DNA of 64,000 nucleotides, from positions 124,001-188,000 of the forward strand of contig JAJECX010000001.1 of assembly GCA_022821805.1 (NCBI GenBank), in the 5' to 3' direction. A program made the translations under genes and the position numbers. The DNA is from Anaerolineae bacterium (GTDB taxonomy: Bacteria > Chloroflexota > Anaerolineae > Aggregatilineales > Phototrophicaceae). Each line of letters begins with the position of its first letter. The stretch's first letter is position 1. This document shows, in pieces, positions 37,851 to 47,670 of the stretch. The notes below the pieces were generated by a model. The model did no database searches. It saw only the letters and a program-made list of their open reading frames with translations, and was not told the origin of the DNA.

Positions 37851-38612
37851 TCAATCGCGGAGAGCGGCGCGCAGGTGATTTAAGGTCATGCGATAGAATG
37901 CGTCGCGCTCCTGATCGTGCACTGCGTGACCACAGTCGAACATCGCCAACCGGCCATTGGGAACGGCTGACACGTATCGCTCGCCGTAGCTTTGCGGATT
38001 GAGCTTGTCCTTCTGGCCCAGCATGATAATCAGCGGGCAGGTGATATTTGGCGCCAGGCTTAGGCTGACATCACCGCCGGCGTCGATCATCCGCGTCATC
38101 GCGCGCACCCACTCGCCGGTGAATCGGGCGGCATTGTCGAAGCCATGAATGCGTTTTTCTTCGTCGGTAATCCAGTCGCCGGGATACATGCGCTGGAATC
38201 GGGGCCGCAGTTCCGGTCCAAAGTTGCCGACGGCGCCGATGGCGATGCAAGACGCGATGCGCTCCGGCGCCTGCCCCGCGGCAATCAGCGCGACTTCGCC
38301 GCCGTCCGAATAACCGATCAGATGGGCGCGTTCGACCGACAGCGCATCCAGGAACGCCAGCAAGTCATCGGCGTCCCGCCGGTAAAAATTGTCGGGAAAG
38401 TCACGCGGTTTCGGTTGCGATTCGCCGTAGCCGCGCAAGGTCAAGCCGATGGCGCGGAATCCTTGATCGCGCAGCTTGTCCATAACATGGCCCAGGTGAA
38501 TCCGCGCCGTGCCCAGCATGCCGTGGATCAGTATTACGGGCGCTTGTTCGCTCGCGGGTCGCAGGTCTTCATAATGAAGCGACGCGCCCGTCGTCAAGTC
38601 AAGCAATGGCAT
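37851..38612 (-). CDS. alpha/beta hydrolase
   Basis: 253-residue alpha/beta-hydrolase. The oxyanion region is VILIHGMLGTARI, the nucleophile elbow is IGYSDGGEVALI (Ser in G-x-S-x-G, about residue 108), the acid is probably the Asp in MLGQKDKLNPQSYG, and the histidine is in FDCGHAVHDQER near the C-terminus. Close to the BioH/3-oxoadipate-lactonase type. Substrate unknown. It is 38 bases downstream of lon on the same strand and may be co-transcribed. Confidence 0.87.
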   Translation of the reverse strand: MPLLDLTTGASLHYEDLRPASEQAPVILIHGMLGTARIHLGHVMDKLRDQGFRAIGLTLRGYGESQPKPRDFPDNFYRRDADDLLAFLDALSVERAHLIGYSDGGEVALIAAGQAPERIASCIAIGAVGNFGPELRPRFQRMYPGDWITDEEKRIHGFDNAARFTGEWVRAMTRMIDAGGDVSLSLAPNITCPLIIMLGQKDKLNPQSYGERYVSAVPNGRLAMFDCGHAVHDQERDAFYRMTLNHLRAALRD

Positions 38613-38650
38613 CGGCTCTTACCGTGTCTTACTCTCGGCTAGCGACAACG

Positions 38651-41158
38651 CTAATTCGCAACCTGTCGTTCGGATTGGGCAAGCGCGAATTCATCAATCA
38701 GGGCGACATCCAACACTTCGTCCAGGCGTTCGACAAGGATGAAGTTCAATTCGCCGCGTACATCCTCGGGCACATCGTCGAGGTCGTTCTCGTTCTTGCG
38801 CGGCAGGATAACTGTGTCCGCTCCCAAACGATGCGCCGCCAGCACTTTGTCTTTGATGCCACCGACCGGCAGCACCTGCCCGCTTAGCGTCAGTTCGCCA
38901 GTCATGGCGATATTGCTTTTGGCCGTGCGCCCAGTCAACAGGGAAGCCAGCGCTGTCGCCATTGTTACGCCGGCGCTCGGTCCGTCCTTGGGCACTGCGC
39001 CGGCTGGCACATGCAGATGGATGTCATATTCGTTGTAAAATGCGGGGTCGACGCCGAGCTCCTCCGCCCGCGACCGCGCGAAGCTGTAGGCGATCTTGGC
39101 GCTCTCCTGCATAATTTCGCCCAGCTGACCGGTGTATTGAAAGCCTTTGCCGCCTTTCATCTTGGTCGCTTCAATGAACAAGGCGTCGCCGCCCGTTGGC
39201 GTCCAGGCGAGGCCGGTGGCGACGCCCGGTATCTCGGTGCGGTCCTGCAATTCGCTGCGATGGCCGAAGCGCGCTTTGCCCAGCAGTTCGACGACATTTT
39301 CTTCGTCGACCGTAACCGACTCAACCGCGTCCTCGGCGATCTGCGTAACCACTTTGCGCGCCGCTTTGCCGATCTCCCTTTCCAGGTGACGCACACCGGC
39401 TTCGCGCGTATAGTCGCGGATCATCTTGAGCAGCGCGGCATCGCTGAACTCGAGTTCCTCGCTGCGCAAGCCGTTTTCGCGGCGTTGACGCGGCACCAGA
39501 TACTGGGCGGCGATCGCTCGCTTCTCCAGCTCGGTATAACCGCTCAGTTGGATCACTTCCATGCGGTCGCGCAAGGGTCCGGGAATGGTATCAAGCGAAT
39601 TGGCGGTGGTGATAAACATGACATCGCTCAAATCAAAGGCAACATCCAGGTAGTGATCGCGAAACTCGGCGTTTTGTTCCGGGTCGAGGACCTCCAGCAG
39701 TGCCGAGCCCGGATCGCCGCGAAAGTCGCGACCCAGCTTGTCAATTTCATCGAGCATGATGAGAGGATTGCGCGATTTCGCACGGCGGATCGCCTGGATG
39801 ATTCGTCCCGGCATGGCGCCGATGTACGTGCGGCGGAAGCCGCGGATCTCGGCTTCGTCGCGAATGCCGCCCAGGCTCATGCGGATGAATTCGCGGCCCA
39901 TCGCGCGCGCAATTGACGCGCCCAGGGAGGTCTTGCCCACGCCGGGCGGTCCCACGAATAGCAAGATCGCGCCCGAGCGATCACGCCGTACCGGGTCGAA
40001 GCGGTCGCGCTCGGCGTAGTCCTCTTCACGCTCCGCCCGCAGCTTGCGCACAGCGAGGAATTCCAGGATGCGCTCTTTCACATCGGTCAAACCGTAGTGA
40101 TCTTCATCCAGGATGTTGCGGGCATGGGCGATATCGAGTTTGTCCTCGGTGCGCAGATCCCAGGGCATGCTGCAAATCCAATCGAGATAGGTGCGAATCA
40201 CGCCGTACTCGGCCGCCGCCACCGAAAGCTTGGATAGCCGATTTAGCTCACGTTCGGCTTCTTTGCGCGCTTCCTCCGGCATATTGGCTTTTTCGATCAG
40301 TTGACGGAACTTCTCGATCTCCTGCTGATCTTCGTCTTCTTCCAGTTCGCGCTGAATCGCCTTCATTTGCTCGCGGAGGTAGTAGTCGCGCTGCGATTTC
40401 TCCATTTCGTGCTGGGCGTCTTCCTGGATCTTGCGGCCCAGCGAAAGCACCTCGAACTCTTTAGTCAGCAGCTTTAGCAAATGGCGTATTTTGTCGCCAA
40501 CATGATCCATCACCAGCAGCGCCTGCGCGTCGTCCAGCTCGATGCGCACATAAGTTGCGATCGAATAGACCAGTTGAAGCGGGTCTTCCACATTCAGCGC
40601 GTTGTTCACCAATTCCTGCGGGATGCTGGGCACAAGTTCCGCCAGGTTGGTGAAGCGATCGACAATGCTGCGGACCAGCGCTTCCATTTCAATATCATCG
40701 GCGAAGACGACTTCTTCTTCTGGAATCCGCGTCACGCGCGCTTTGAGGTAGGGGGTCGTCTCGACGAACTCGTCGATTCGAATGCGCTGGAGGCCCTGGA
40801 TCAGTAAGCGAATCGTGCCATCAGGCGTGCGGAAAAGGCGGTGAATTGTGGCTAAGGTACCAATGGCGTGTACTTGATCGGGACCGGGTATACCCAAGCT
40901 CGGGTCTTTTGACGCGGCCAATCCCACCATACGGTTGCCAGCGACCACATCGTCCACCAGCTGGATGCTGCGCTCTTGACCGACAGTCAGCGGAATCGCG
41001 GTCTGGGGATAAACGACCATGCCACGCAGCGGAAGGATTGGCAACTCTTCCGGCAGGTCGATCGCCGTGCCTTCCTCTTCCAGCTCCTCGCTTAGCTCGA
41101 TATCAATCTGGGCATGCGGCGTTTCGATTTCGCCCAGAAGTATTTCCCAATATGTCAT
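38651..41158 (-). CDS. lon: ATP-dependent protease Lon
   Basis: 835 residues from the ATG at 41158, chosen because GAGGA lies nine bases upstream. The frame opens 23 codons earlier. Order: LonN substrate domain (about 35-240, [19 protein letters not shown]), coiled-coil region, AAA+ module with Walker A GPPGVGKT (403-410) and Walker B LIMLDEID, then the protease domain with Ser728 in KDGPSAGV and Lys769 in VGGIKDKV. A charged insertion of about 18 residues ([17 protein letters not shown]) precedes Walker A where most Lon proteins are shorter. It degrades misfolded and regulatory proteins. Confidence 0.97.
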   Translation of the reverse strand: MTYWEILLGEIETPHAQIDIELSEELEEEGTAIDLPEELPILPLRGMVVYPQTAIPLTVGQERSIQLVDDVVAGNRMVGLAASKDPSLGIPGPDQVHAIGTLATIHRLFRTPDGTIRLLIQGLQRIRIDEFVETTPYLKARVTRIPEEEVVFADDIEMEALVRSIVDRFTNLAELVPSIPQELVNNALNVEDPLQLVYSIATYVRIELDDAQALLVMDHVGDKIRHLLKLLTKEFEVLSLGRKIQEDAQHEMEKSQRDYYLREQMKAIQRELEEDEDQQEIEKFRQLIEKANMPEEARKEAERELNRLSKLSVAAAEYGVIRTYLDWICSMPWDLRTEDKLDIAHARNILDEDHYGLTDVKERILEFLAVRKLRAEREEDYAERDRFDPVRRDRSGAILLFVGPPGVGKTSLGASIARAMGREFIRMSLGGIRDEAEIRGFRRTYIGAMPGRIIQAIRRAKSRNPLIMLDEIDKLGRDFRGDPGSALLEVLDPEQNAEFRDHYLDVAFDLSDVMFITTANSLDTIPGPLRDRMEVIQLSGYTELEKRAIAAQYLVPRQRRENGLRSEELEFSDAALLKMIRDYTREAGVRHLEREIGKAARKVVTQIAEDAVESVTVDEENVVELLGKARFGHRSELQDRTEIPGVATGLAWTPTGGDALFIEATKMKGGKGFQYTGQLGEIMQESAKIAYSFARSRAEELGVDPAFYNEYDIHLHVPAGAVPKDGPSAGVTMATALASLLTGRTAKSNIAMTGELTLSGQVLPVGGIKDKVLAAHRLGADTVILPRKNENDLDDVPEDVRGELNFILVERLDEVLDVALIDEFALAQSERQVAN

Positions 41159-41590
41159 CGGTGTTATTCCTCGTCGATAGACTTTGCCGTAATAGAAGGC
41201 CGGCCCCGGTCGATCTGGCCTGCTCAAATGCCTTTAAGGGTCACATGCGACCCATGTTACGCGCAGATCGTCTGTCATGTCGATCACCATGTCGAAGTGA
41301 TTGGCGCCCTAGCCTAGACTACGGGCAGCGTAACGGCGCTCGCTAGCCGAGATTAGTCCATCTTCTATCTCATAATGGCGCGATTGATTACCCACCTTAC
41401 TTTACCGAAAGACGCATAATAAATGTATCAGAGTTCTGTTGCCATAAGTATTATGATGCTTTTCTAAGACTAGCGGTCGCATCATAGCGCGAGCCGCTGC
41501 TTGATTTCCCCCGCATCGGCTATGCCGCTTTCGCGAGTTTGAATACAATAATCTCAGAGCGATTCGTCGACTGTATAGGATATTGATCTG
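41159..41590. other. divergent intergenic region between lon and the L,D-transpeptidase gene
   Basis: 432 bases with no credible gene. It must hold both divergent promoters, but I see no convincing -35/-10 pair for either. No CIRCE or HAIR heat-shock operator is found. One palindrome is listed separately (41238-41253). The part at 41340-41560 is AT-richer, as expected for regulatory DNA. Confidence 0.5.
41238..41253. promoter_or_regulatory. 16-bp palindrome upstream of lon, operator candidate
   Basis: GGGTCACATGCGACCC: perfect GGGTC/GACCC arms around a nearly symmetric ACATGC core, about 80 bases upstream of the lon start codon. It has the size and symmetry of a dimeric repressor site. The regulator is unknown. 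Confidence 0.3.
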
Positions 41591-43339
41591 ATGTACGCCG
41601 ATTCCAGCAGGCACAAAAGAAAAGCCAAGCGCGCCCGGGACCGCAATTTGGAGCGCAAGCAGCGGCGGCGGGCAATGATGGAAGGGAAATTTGCCGCCGG
41701 CAGCGAGCATACATTTCTGCGCCGGTACTTTCCGTCATACAACGAAGACAAAGCATCGCATCGCGCTCTCGCATGGCTTTTTTCCAGCCGATCGCCAGTG
41801 GCAAAGTTGACCTTCTTGATGACCTCGGCGGTCATCGTTTTCTTTGTATCGAACTTTCTGATGGCTGGGCGGATCTTTCCCAATGTTTACGCAATGGGCA
41901 TTGCTGTCGGCGAGTTGACACCGGCAGAAGCGGAAGCGGCGATACGCCAGCATTGGAACTACGACCTTCAGATAGACATCACAGTTGACGGTGAAATTCT
42001 CAAAATAGCGCGGCCAGATGAGCTCGGCTTAATGATTGATGCTTCATCAATGGCTGACAGCGCCAAAGCAGTGGGGCTGGCGGGCATCCCTATGGGCATC
42101 AATATCGAGCCGCAGATTTCCGTTTCCCACAGCCGGGCGCAGTCCCTGCTGCTCGATTTTACCGAAGCGGTATACGTGCCGCAGTACGAAGCCGGCTACA
42201 AATGGTCCGGAGGCCGCTTGATAACGGTGCCCGGCCGGCGCGGGCGTCATCTGGACATTACCGAGAGCTTGCGCCTGCTCAAGGAGCACACCAATGCCAC
42301 CGCCAATTACCGGCGGTTCGAATTGCCCACCATCCCGCTGAATCCGACGGTATTGGATAGTTCGCCCTTTCTCGATCAAGCGATCCTTTTCCTGCAGAAT
42401 GGCGTTCGTCTGCGAGGTTACGATCCGTTTAAGGACCAGATGATCTCCTTCAGCGTAAACCAGCAGCAAGTGGCGGAATGGCTGACGGCGGGCGAAAACG
42501 GACTGTCAGTGCGTGAAAACGCCTTTCGCGACTTTGTCGATGGCGAGAACTTGAAGCTGGTCAATAGCGGGCGTTATATCGACGAGTTGCAAGCGATTGG
42601 CAAGCTGCAAGAATCGTTAAACGCCGGCTCGCCAGATGTCGTTCTGCGGCTCAATTACCTGCCCGAACCATATTCTGTCGTGCGACAAGACACCGGGTTC
42701 CGCATCGGGCGAAAAGAAGGCATCCCTTACGAGTTGATTCGCGATGCAAACCCGACCGTGAATTGGGGCGCCTTGGTCGTCGGGCAAGAAATTCAGATTC
42801 CGTCGCGCGATGTGCTGCTTCCGCAAGACCCGGTCCCGCAAAAGCGCATCATCGTCGATCTTCAGTCGCAATGGCTTATTGCCTTTGAAAACAGAGATGT
42901 GCGATTCAGTTGGGGGATTTCATCAGGTCGTGAAACGGCGCCGACTTATCCCGGCATCTTTCAGATACTTACGCATAATCCCAAATCTTTCGGCAGCAGC
43001 TACGCGCTTTGCAGTGACTTGGGAACCAACTGCAATCAGTGGGAGATGTTCTGGTTCATGGGCATTTACGAAGTGGTGCCCGGCTTGATGAATGGTTTCC
43101 ACGGCGCCGTGCGACTGCCAAACGGCAACTTGCTCGGAGGTGGATATACCTACGAGCCGACGACTTTCGGCTGCATCATGTCGTTGGATAGCCGGGCGAA
43201 GGAACTCTACGACTGGGCGGAGACTGGCGTAGTTGTTGAAATTGTGTCCGAAGAATTTGCGCCCGAAAGCGAATTGGGGCGTTACGCATTGGAGCTCATC
43301 GGCGCCATCGACACCAATTACCGGCCAATCGAGGCCTAG
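41591..43339 (+). CDS. membrane-anchored L,D-transpeptidase with VanW/PG-binding and LysM modules
   Basis: 582-residue cell-wall enzyme. A basic cytoplasmic N-terminus (many KR, residues 1-65) precedes one transmembrane helix (about 72-92, LTFLMTSAVIVFFVSNFLMA). Next is a VanW-type peptidoglycan-binding region (about 95-330), a LysM-like module (YSVVRQDTGFRIGRKEGIPY ... GQEIQIPS, about 360-408) and a YkuD catalytic domain with NGFHGAVRL and the cysteine in TTFGCIMS. Most YkuD enzymes have SHGC, so His is replaced by Phe. It should form 3-3 cross-links or anchor proteins. No gene partner adjacent. Confidence 0.88.
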   Translation: MYADSSRHKRKAKRARDRNLERKQRRRAMMEGKFAAGSEHTFLRRYFPSYNEDKASHRALAWLFSSRSPVAKLTFLMTSAVIVFFVSNFLMAGRIFPNVYAMGIAVGELTPAEAEAAIRQHWNYDLQIDITVDGEILKIARPDELGLMIDASSMADSAKAVGLAGIPMGINIEPQISVSHSRAQSLLLDFTEAVYVPQYEAGYKWSGGRLITVPGRRGRHLDITESLRLLKEHTNATANYRRFELPTIPLNPTVLDSSPFLDQAILFLQNGVRLRGYDPFKDQMISFSVNQQQVAEWLTAGENGLSVRENAFRDFVDGENLKLVNSGRYIDELQAIGKLQESLNAGSPDVVLRLNYLPEPYSVVRQDTGFRIGRKEGIPYELIRDANPTVNWGALVVGQEIQIPSRDVLLPQDPVPQKRIIVDLQSQWLIAFENRDVRFSWGISSGRETAPTYPGIFQILTHNPKSFGSSYALCSDLGTNCNQWEMFWFMGIYEVVPGLMNGFHGAVRLPNGNLLGGGYTYEPTTFGCIMSLDSRAKELYDWAETGVVVEIVSEEFAPESELGRYALELIGAIDTNYRPIEA

Positions 43340-43381
43340 GAAGGCGGCGAGACTTCAGTAGCGGATTTGCCAACCGAAACC

Positions 43382-43410
43382 TTGACATGAATACAGCAAC
43401 GGGCTAAATT
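43382..43410 (+). promoter_or_regulatory. near-consensus promoter of a short transcript
   Basis: Perfect TTGACA (43382-43387), 17-base spacer, TAAATT (43405-43410). Predicted start about 43417, only 80 bases before a strong terminator. Confidence 0.75.
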
Positions 43411-43416
43411 ACTATT

Positions 43417-43500
43417 CGCTGGCGCAGTACCCAAATGATTCAATCCATGCTACTGTATTTAGCCGCAAAGTGCCCGCGCAAGTGGGCATTTTGTTTTTTT
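43417..43500 (+). ncRNA. candidate small RNA or terminated leader (about 80 nt)
   Basis: The stretch between the 43382 promoter and the terminator at 43471-43500 contains no convincing gene. A 24-codon ORF crosses the terminator and is likely chance. It would yield an RNA of about 80 nt ending in a GCAA-capped hairpin and a U-tract. It may be an sRNA, or an attenuated 5' leader of the S9 peptidase that starts at 43553, since no separate good promoter is seen for that gene. Confidence 0.5.
43471..43500 (+). terminator. strong intrinsic terminator with GCAA tetraloop
   Basis: Seven-base stem TGCCCGC/GTGGGCA (one G-T pair) capped by GCAA and followed by TTTTGTTTTTTT. It lies 130 bases after the transpeptidase gene stop and 53 bases before the S9 peptidase start. 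Confidence 0.9.
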
Positions 43501-43552
43501 CCGCCTTAGGTACAATCCCAAGCCAAAGCCAACAGGGCGCAAGGCGAATGTT

Positions 43553-45430
43553 GTGAGCAAACCATACGGTACTTGGGCCAGTCCGATCAGCGGCGCGTCG
43601 ATTGCAAGCGGTGTCAGCCTGCGCGATGTTCAGTGGAATCGGGCGGGAGATACGCTCGTCTGGTGGGAAAACCGCGCGAAGACCGGCGTGCTGCTGGCGC
43701 AGACTGCATCCCAGGCGCCACGCGATTTGACGGACAATACACTAAACGTCGCCGGCCGCGTTGGATACGGCGGCGGCGCATTTGCGCTCGGAGATGGAAA
43801 GGTCTTCTTCGTGGCCAAGGGCAGACTGTTCTGCCAGGCGCTGGCTGGCGGCGAAGCGCGCGCGATTACACCCGCGTTCGGCAGTTTCGCATCGCCCGCT
43901 ATTTCGCCGGACGGCGAATGGGTCGTCTTTGTACACAGCTACGAACATGTCGACGGTCTCGCGATCGTCGACGCAGCTGGCGAAGATTTTCCGCAAAAGC
44001 TGGCTTACGGTACGGATTTTGTTATGCAGCCGACCTGGCATCCCGCCGGCAGTCATATTGCGTATATCGCCTGGAATCATCCGCAGATGCCCTGGAACGG
44101 GAGCGAACTGCGCCTGATTTCGCTGGCTGTCGTCGGCGCTGGAAAGCCATCAGCGAACGATATAGTGACCGTCGCTGGCGACCAAAACACGGCGATCTTC
44201 CAGCCGGAATTCTCGCCAGATGGGCGCTATCTGTCCTATATTAGCGACGTCAGCGGCTGGGGGCAGATCTATTTGTACGACCTCCTGGCGCAGAAACACA
44301 CGCAGTTGACGGATGATGAGGTGGAACATGGCGCTCCCGCATGGGCGCAGGGTCTGCGCGCGTATGGATGGGCTGGCGACAGTCGTTCCATTTACTATCT
44401 AGAGAATTGCCAAGGCTTTTTCAGTTTGCGCCGCTTTGATGTGGATTCGGCCCGCAGCGAAGAGGTCGCCGGGCTGGAAGCGTACACGCAGATGGAGCAG
44501 ATCAGCGTGTCTCGCAACGGCGATGCGGTTGCCATGATCGCATCTTCGGCGCTGATTCCGCCCAGGGTGATTTCCCTTACTTCGAGCGGCCATGTCACGG
44601 CGCATCGACGCGGCGGTGTGGAGAATCTGCGTGAAGATCAGCTATCGGTCGCGCGCGCGATTTGCTGGCAAGGCGATGATGGCGACGATGTCTATGGCCT
44701 ATATTATCCGCCCGTTCTCCAAGAAGACATGCCGGCGGGGCTGCCGCCTTTGATCGTCAATGTGCATGGCGGTCCCACTTCACAGCGCAGCGCTGGCTAC
44801 TACAGCGAAGTGCAATTCTTCACTACCCGCGGTTACGCTGTACTGCAGATTAATCACCGCGGCAGCACTGGCTACGGCAAAGCCTACATGGATATGCACC
44901 GCGGCGCCTGGGGCGTCTACGATGTCATCGACTCGGTTTCGGGCGTAAAGCATCTGGCGAATGAAGGGCTGATCGACGAATCAAAGGCTGTCATCATGGG
45001 CGGCAGCGCCGGTGGCTTCACCGTCTTGCAGTCCCTGGTTGATTACCCCGGCTTCTACAAAGCAGGCGTCTGCTCATACGGCGTGTCGAACCAGTTTGGC
45101 TTGCTGATGGACACGCACAAGTTTGAAGAGCGCTATACATACTGGCTGCTGGGCGAACTGCCCGAGGCGGCCGATCTCTATCGGGAGCGCTCGCCGGTAT
45201 TTCACGCGGACAGGATTGTCGATCCGATCATTGTCTTCCAGGGCACAGATGATGTCGTTGTGCCCCAAGATCAATCGGATAGCATTGTCGCCTCGCTGCA
45301 ACGGCGTGGCATCCCTCATGAATACCACCTCTTTGAAGGCGAGGGACATGGCTGGCGCATGCCGGAGACGATCGCCTCATATTACGATAAAATCGATCGA
45401 TTCTTATTGCAGCATGTCATTTACGCCTGA
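43553..45430 (+). CDS. S9 family prolyl oligopeptidase-type peptidase
   Basis: 625-residue serine peptidase. The N-terminal two-thirds is a WD40-like/TolB-type propeller (ASPAISPDGEWVVFVHSYE, FQPEFSPDGRYLSYISD, and so on). The C-terminal alpha/beta-hydrolase has the nucleophile in MGGSAGGF (Ser near 485), Asp in QGTDDVVVP (near 565) and His in EGEGHGW (near 598). No signal peptide, so it is probably cytoplasmic, cleaving short peptides. The start is GTG at 43553. It heads a run with the CaCA antiporter gene 52 bases downstream. Confidence 0.92.
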   Translation: MSKPYGTWASPISGASIASGVSLRDVQWNRAGDTLVWWENRAKTGVLLAQTASQAPRDLTDNTLNVAGRVGYGGGAFALGDGKVFFVAKGRLFCQALAGGEARAITPAFGSFASPAISPDGEWVVFVHSYEHVDGLAIVDAAGEDFPQKLAYGTDFVMQPTWHPAGSHIAYIAWNHPQMPWNGSELRLISLAVVGAGKPSANDIVTVAGDQNTAIFQPEFSPDGRYLSYISDVSGWGQIYLYDLLAQKHTQLTDDEVEHGAPAWAQGLRAYGWAGDSRSIYYLENCQGFFSLRRFDVDSARSEEVAGLEAYTQMEQISVSRNGDAVAMIASSALIPPRVISLTSSGHVTAHRRGGVENLREDQLSVARAICWQGDDGDDVYGLYYPPVLQEDMPAGLPPLIVNVHGGPTSQRSAGYYSEVQFFTTRGYAVLQINHRGSTGYGKAYMDMHRGAWGVYDVIDSVSGVKHLANEGLIDESKAVIMGGSAGGFTVLQSLVDYPGFYKAGVCSYGVSNQFGLLMDTHKFEERYTYWLLGELPEAADLYRERSPVFHADRIVDPIIVFQGTDDVVVPQDQSDSIVASLQRRGIPHEYHLFEGEGHGWRMPETIASYYDKIDRFLLQHVIYA

Positions 45431-45482
45431 ACGAAACCTGCCTTCGTCGCCAATCCAGCGCGCGCGCGAGGAAGAATAGCCG

Positions 45483-46457
45483 ATGCTCCTCAACGCTTCG
45501 CTGCTTATCGCCGGACTGATCGCCTTGTTCTATGGCGGCAACTGGCTGGTGCGGGGCGCCTCGAATTTGGCGCTGTCTTTTGGCGTTTCAGTCCTGGTAA
45601 TTGCGCTCACGCTCGTCGCCATCGGCACTTCCATGCCCGAGCTTCTTGTAAGTTTGCAGGCGGCGCTTATTGGCAAGAGCGATTTTGCGCTTGGCAACGT
45701 GATCGGCTCAAACATCGCCAATATCGGTCTTATATTGGGCGCTACCGGCTTGATCTCACCCCTTAGCGTTAAAGCTGTTTTGGTGCGGCGCGAAATTCCG
45801 ATCATGATCCTGTTCTCGATCGGCGTCGCTGCCCTTACGCTGGATGGCGACATCGATCGGTTGGATGGTTCGATCCTGCTGCTTGGCTTCGTCGCCTTCA
45901 ATGTGATGCTATATCGACTGGCGCAGCGCGAGCGGAACGAGCGAGATCGGCTCCTAACCGACCTTGACGAGGCGCCGGAAAATGGTCAGCATCGCGGCCG
46001 CGAATTCACCTGGCTGTTGTTGGGCATACTGGCGCTCGCGCTCGGTTCGCGGATGATGGTGGAAGGCGCCGTCAACCTGGCGCGCATGGTTGGCGTTAGC
46101 GAATTGGTGATCGCCATTACGCTTGTCGCTTTTGGCACATCGCTGCCCGAGCTTGCCGCTTCCATCTCGGCTGCGTATCACCGCGAAACGGACCTGGCGA
46201 TCGGGAATGTCGTCGGTTCGAATATCGCAAACCTGCTGCTAATTCTTGGCGTTACCGCATTCGTACAGCCTATCAAGGTCAATAGAGCCGAGGTGCAGCT
46301 TGAGTTCGTCGTTATGCTCGCTTTCGCCGTATTGCTGATACCGTTTTTGCGCCATCACCGGCTGGGACGCCGGCAATCGGCTTTATTCTTGGGCGCATAC
46401 GTTGCATTCATAATCTATAGCTTGGCGACTGGCGGCGTAGACTCTCTGCCAGGCTGA
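45483..46457 (+). CDS. calcium/sodium antiporter, CaCA (YrbG) family
   Basis: 324-residue membrane protein with two inverted CaCA repeats. Each has the ion-binding motif: GTSMPELLVSLQAAL ... LGNVIGSNIANIGLILG in the first half and GTSLPELAASISAAY ... IGNVVGSNIANLLLILG in the second. About ten helices, with a polar loop in the middle (near residues 155-180). It exchanges Na+ (or K+) for Ca2+. The stop codon is followed directly by the ATG of the MBL-fold gene, which suggests co-translation. Confidence 0.93.
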   Translation: MLLNASLLIAGLIALFYGGNWLVRGASNLALSFGVSVLVIALTLVAIGTSMPELLVSLQAALIGKSDFALGNVIGSNIANIGLILGATGLISPLSVKAVLVRREIPIMILFSIGVAALTLDGDIDRLDGSILLLGFVAFNVMLYRLAQRERNERDRLLTDLDEAPENGQHRGREFTWLLLGILALALGSRMMVEGAVNLARMVGVSELVIAITLVAFGTSLPELAASISAAYHRETDLAIGNVVGSNIANLLLILGVTAFVQPIKVNRAEVQLEFVVMLAFAVLLIPFLRHHRLGRRQSALFLGAYVAFIIYSLATGGVDSLPG

Positions 46458-47549
46458 ATGGAAGAATCTCGCCGATTCGCCAATTCTGTGGCAACATTCA
46501 TGACAAGCGCGAAAGACAGAATGATGCGCCAGCTACCGCCAGTTGAGCGCTTTAGAAGCAGCAGCGGCGTCGACATTTACCGCCTGCCAATGGTGCTATT
46601 CCCGAACAACTTCACCGGTTATGCCTTCGTTCTGGATGGCGTCGGCGCCTTAACGCTTGTCGATACCGGCTCCGGCATGGGACGAAGCAACGACGATCTG
46701 CTCGACGGCTTTCGTCAAATCCGCGAGCGATTCGACCGCGCGTTCGCGTTGAGCGATGTCGAACGAATCATCATCAGCCATGGCCATATTGATCACTTCG
46801 GCGGCTTGGCTTTCGTCAAGGAAAATGCCGGCGCCGAGGTCGGCATTCACGAGCTCGATCGACGCGTGCTGACGAATTATGAAGAGCGCGTGATTGTGGC
46901 GACTAAGGCGCTCGGCATTTATTTTGAGCGCGCGGGTATCAATCCTTCTATGCGCGAAACGCTCTTCAACATGTATGGATTCGCCAAGAAACATGTCACC
47001 TCGGTCGATGTTGACTTCAGCCTCGCGGACGAAGGCGTCATTGACGGCATGGAGTTCATTCACACGCCGGGACACTGTCCGGGGCAGGTTTGCATTCGCC
47101 TGGGTGATGTTTTGCTAAGCGCCGATCATGTCCTCTCCCGCACAACACCGCACCAATCGCCGGAGAGCATCACTCATTACATGGGTCTGGATCATTATGC
47201 CGATTCGCTGCGCAAACTGCTGCGCTATAAGGGGATTCGCCTGGCGCTGGGAGGGCACGAAGATGCGATCCACGACCTCTACGGGCGGATTCACGCGATA
47301 CGCGCGAGCCACAACCGCAAGCTTGATCGCATACGCAAGATCATGCGCGATCAGGGCGCGCCGATGACGATCAGCCAGATTTCAAAAGCGATGTATCCCG
47401 AGGTCGAGGGCTATCATATCTTGCTGGCGATTGAAGAAGCGGGGGCGCATATCGAATACCTCTATCAACACGGTCACATTTCTATTGCAAACCTGAAAGA
47501 ATTCGAGGCGCAGCCAAATCCGGCAATCCTCTATGAATTGCACGACTAA
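46458..47549 (+). CDS. metallo-beta-lactamase fold protein with C-terminal winged helix
   Basis: 363-residue MBL-fold hydrolase. The zinc ligands are in HGHIDHFGGL (about residue 110), HTPGHCPGQ, SADHVLS and GGHEDAIHD, as in glyoxalase II/RNase J-like and LACTB2-type proteins. The last about 90 residues (KIMRDQGAPMTISQISKAMY, EEAGAHIEYLYQHG) form the BLACT winged helix seen in LACTB2-like enzymes. A thioesterase or nuclease role is possible. Its first codon follows the antiporter stop with no gap. Confidence 0.88.
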   Translation: MEESRRFANSVATFMTSAKDRMMRQLPPVERFRSSSGVDIYRLPMVLFPNNFTGYAFVLDGVGALTLVDTGSGMGRSNDDLLDGFRQIRERFDRAFALSDVERIIISHGHIDHFGGLAFVKENAGAEVGIHELDRRVLTNYEERVIVATKALGIYFERAGINPSMRETLFNMYGFAKKHVTSVDVDFSLADEGVIDGMEFIHTPGHCPGQVCIRLGDVLLSADHVLSRTTPHQSPESITHYMGLDHYADSLRKLLRYKGIRLALGGHEDAIHDLYGRIHAIRASHNRKLDRIRKIMRDQGAPMTISQISKAMYPEVEGYHILLAIEEAGAHIEYLYQHGHISIANLKEFEAQPNPAILYELHD

Positions 47550-47670
47550 CGCGCAGACGTAACCATTTGCGTATTTGACCCTGGACGCGCAGACGGTACA
47601 CTTGAATCAACCAGCGGGTGTGGTTGCGCTATACTTGCAGTATGCCAAGAGTCGAAGTTGAGAACACGCT

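Noticed and set aside
39011..39916. 301-residue ORF antisense to lon
   Set aside because: The overlapping lon frame carries the full AAA+ and protease motifs. The antisense product shows no domain.
43429..43503. 24-codon ORF in the small transcript
   Set aside because: It runs through the terminator stem and U-tract, has no ribosome site, and its last residues are encoded by the U-tract.
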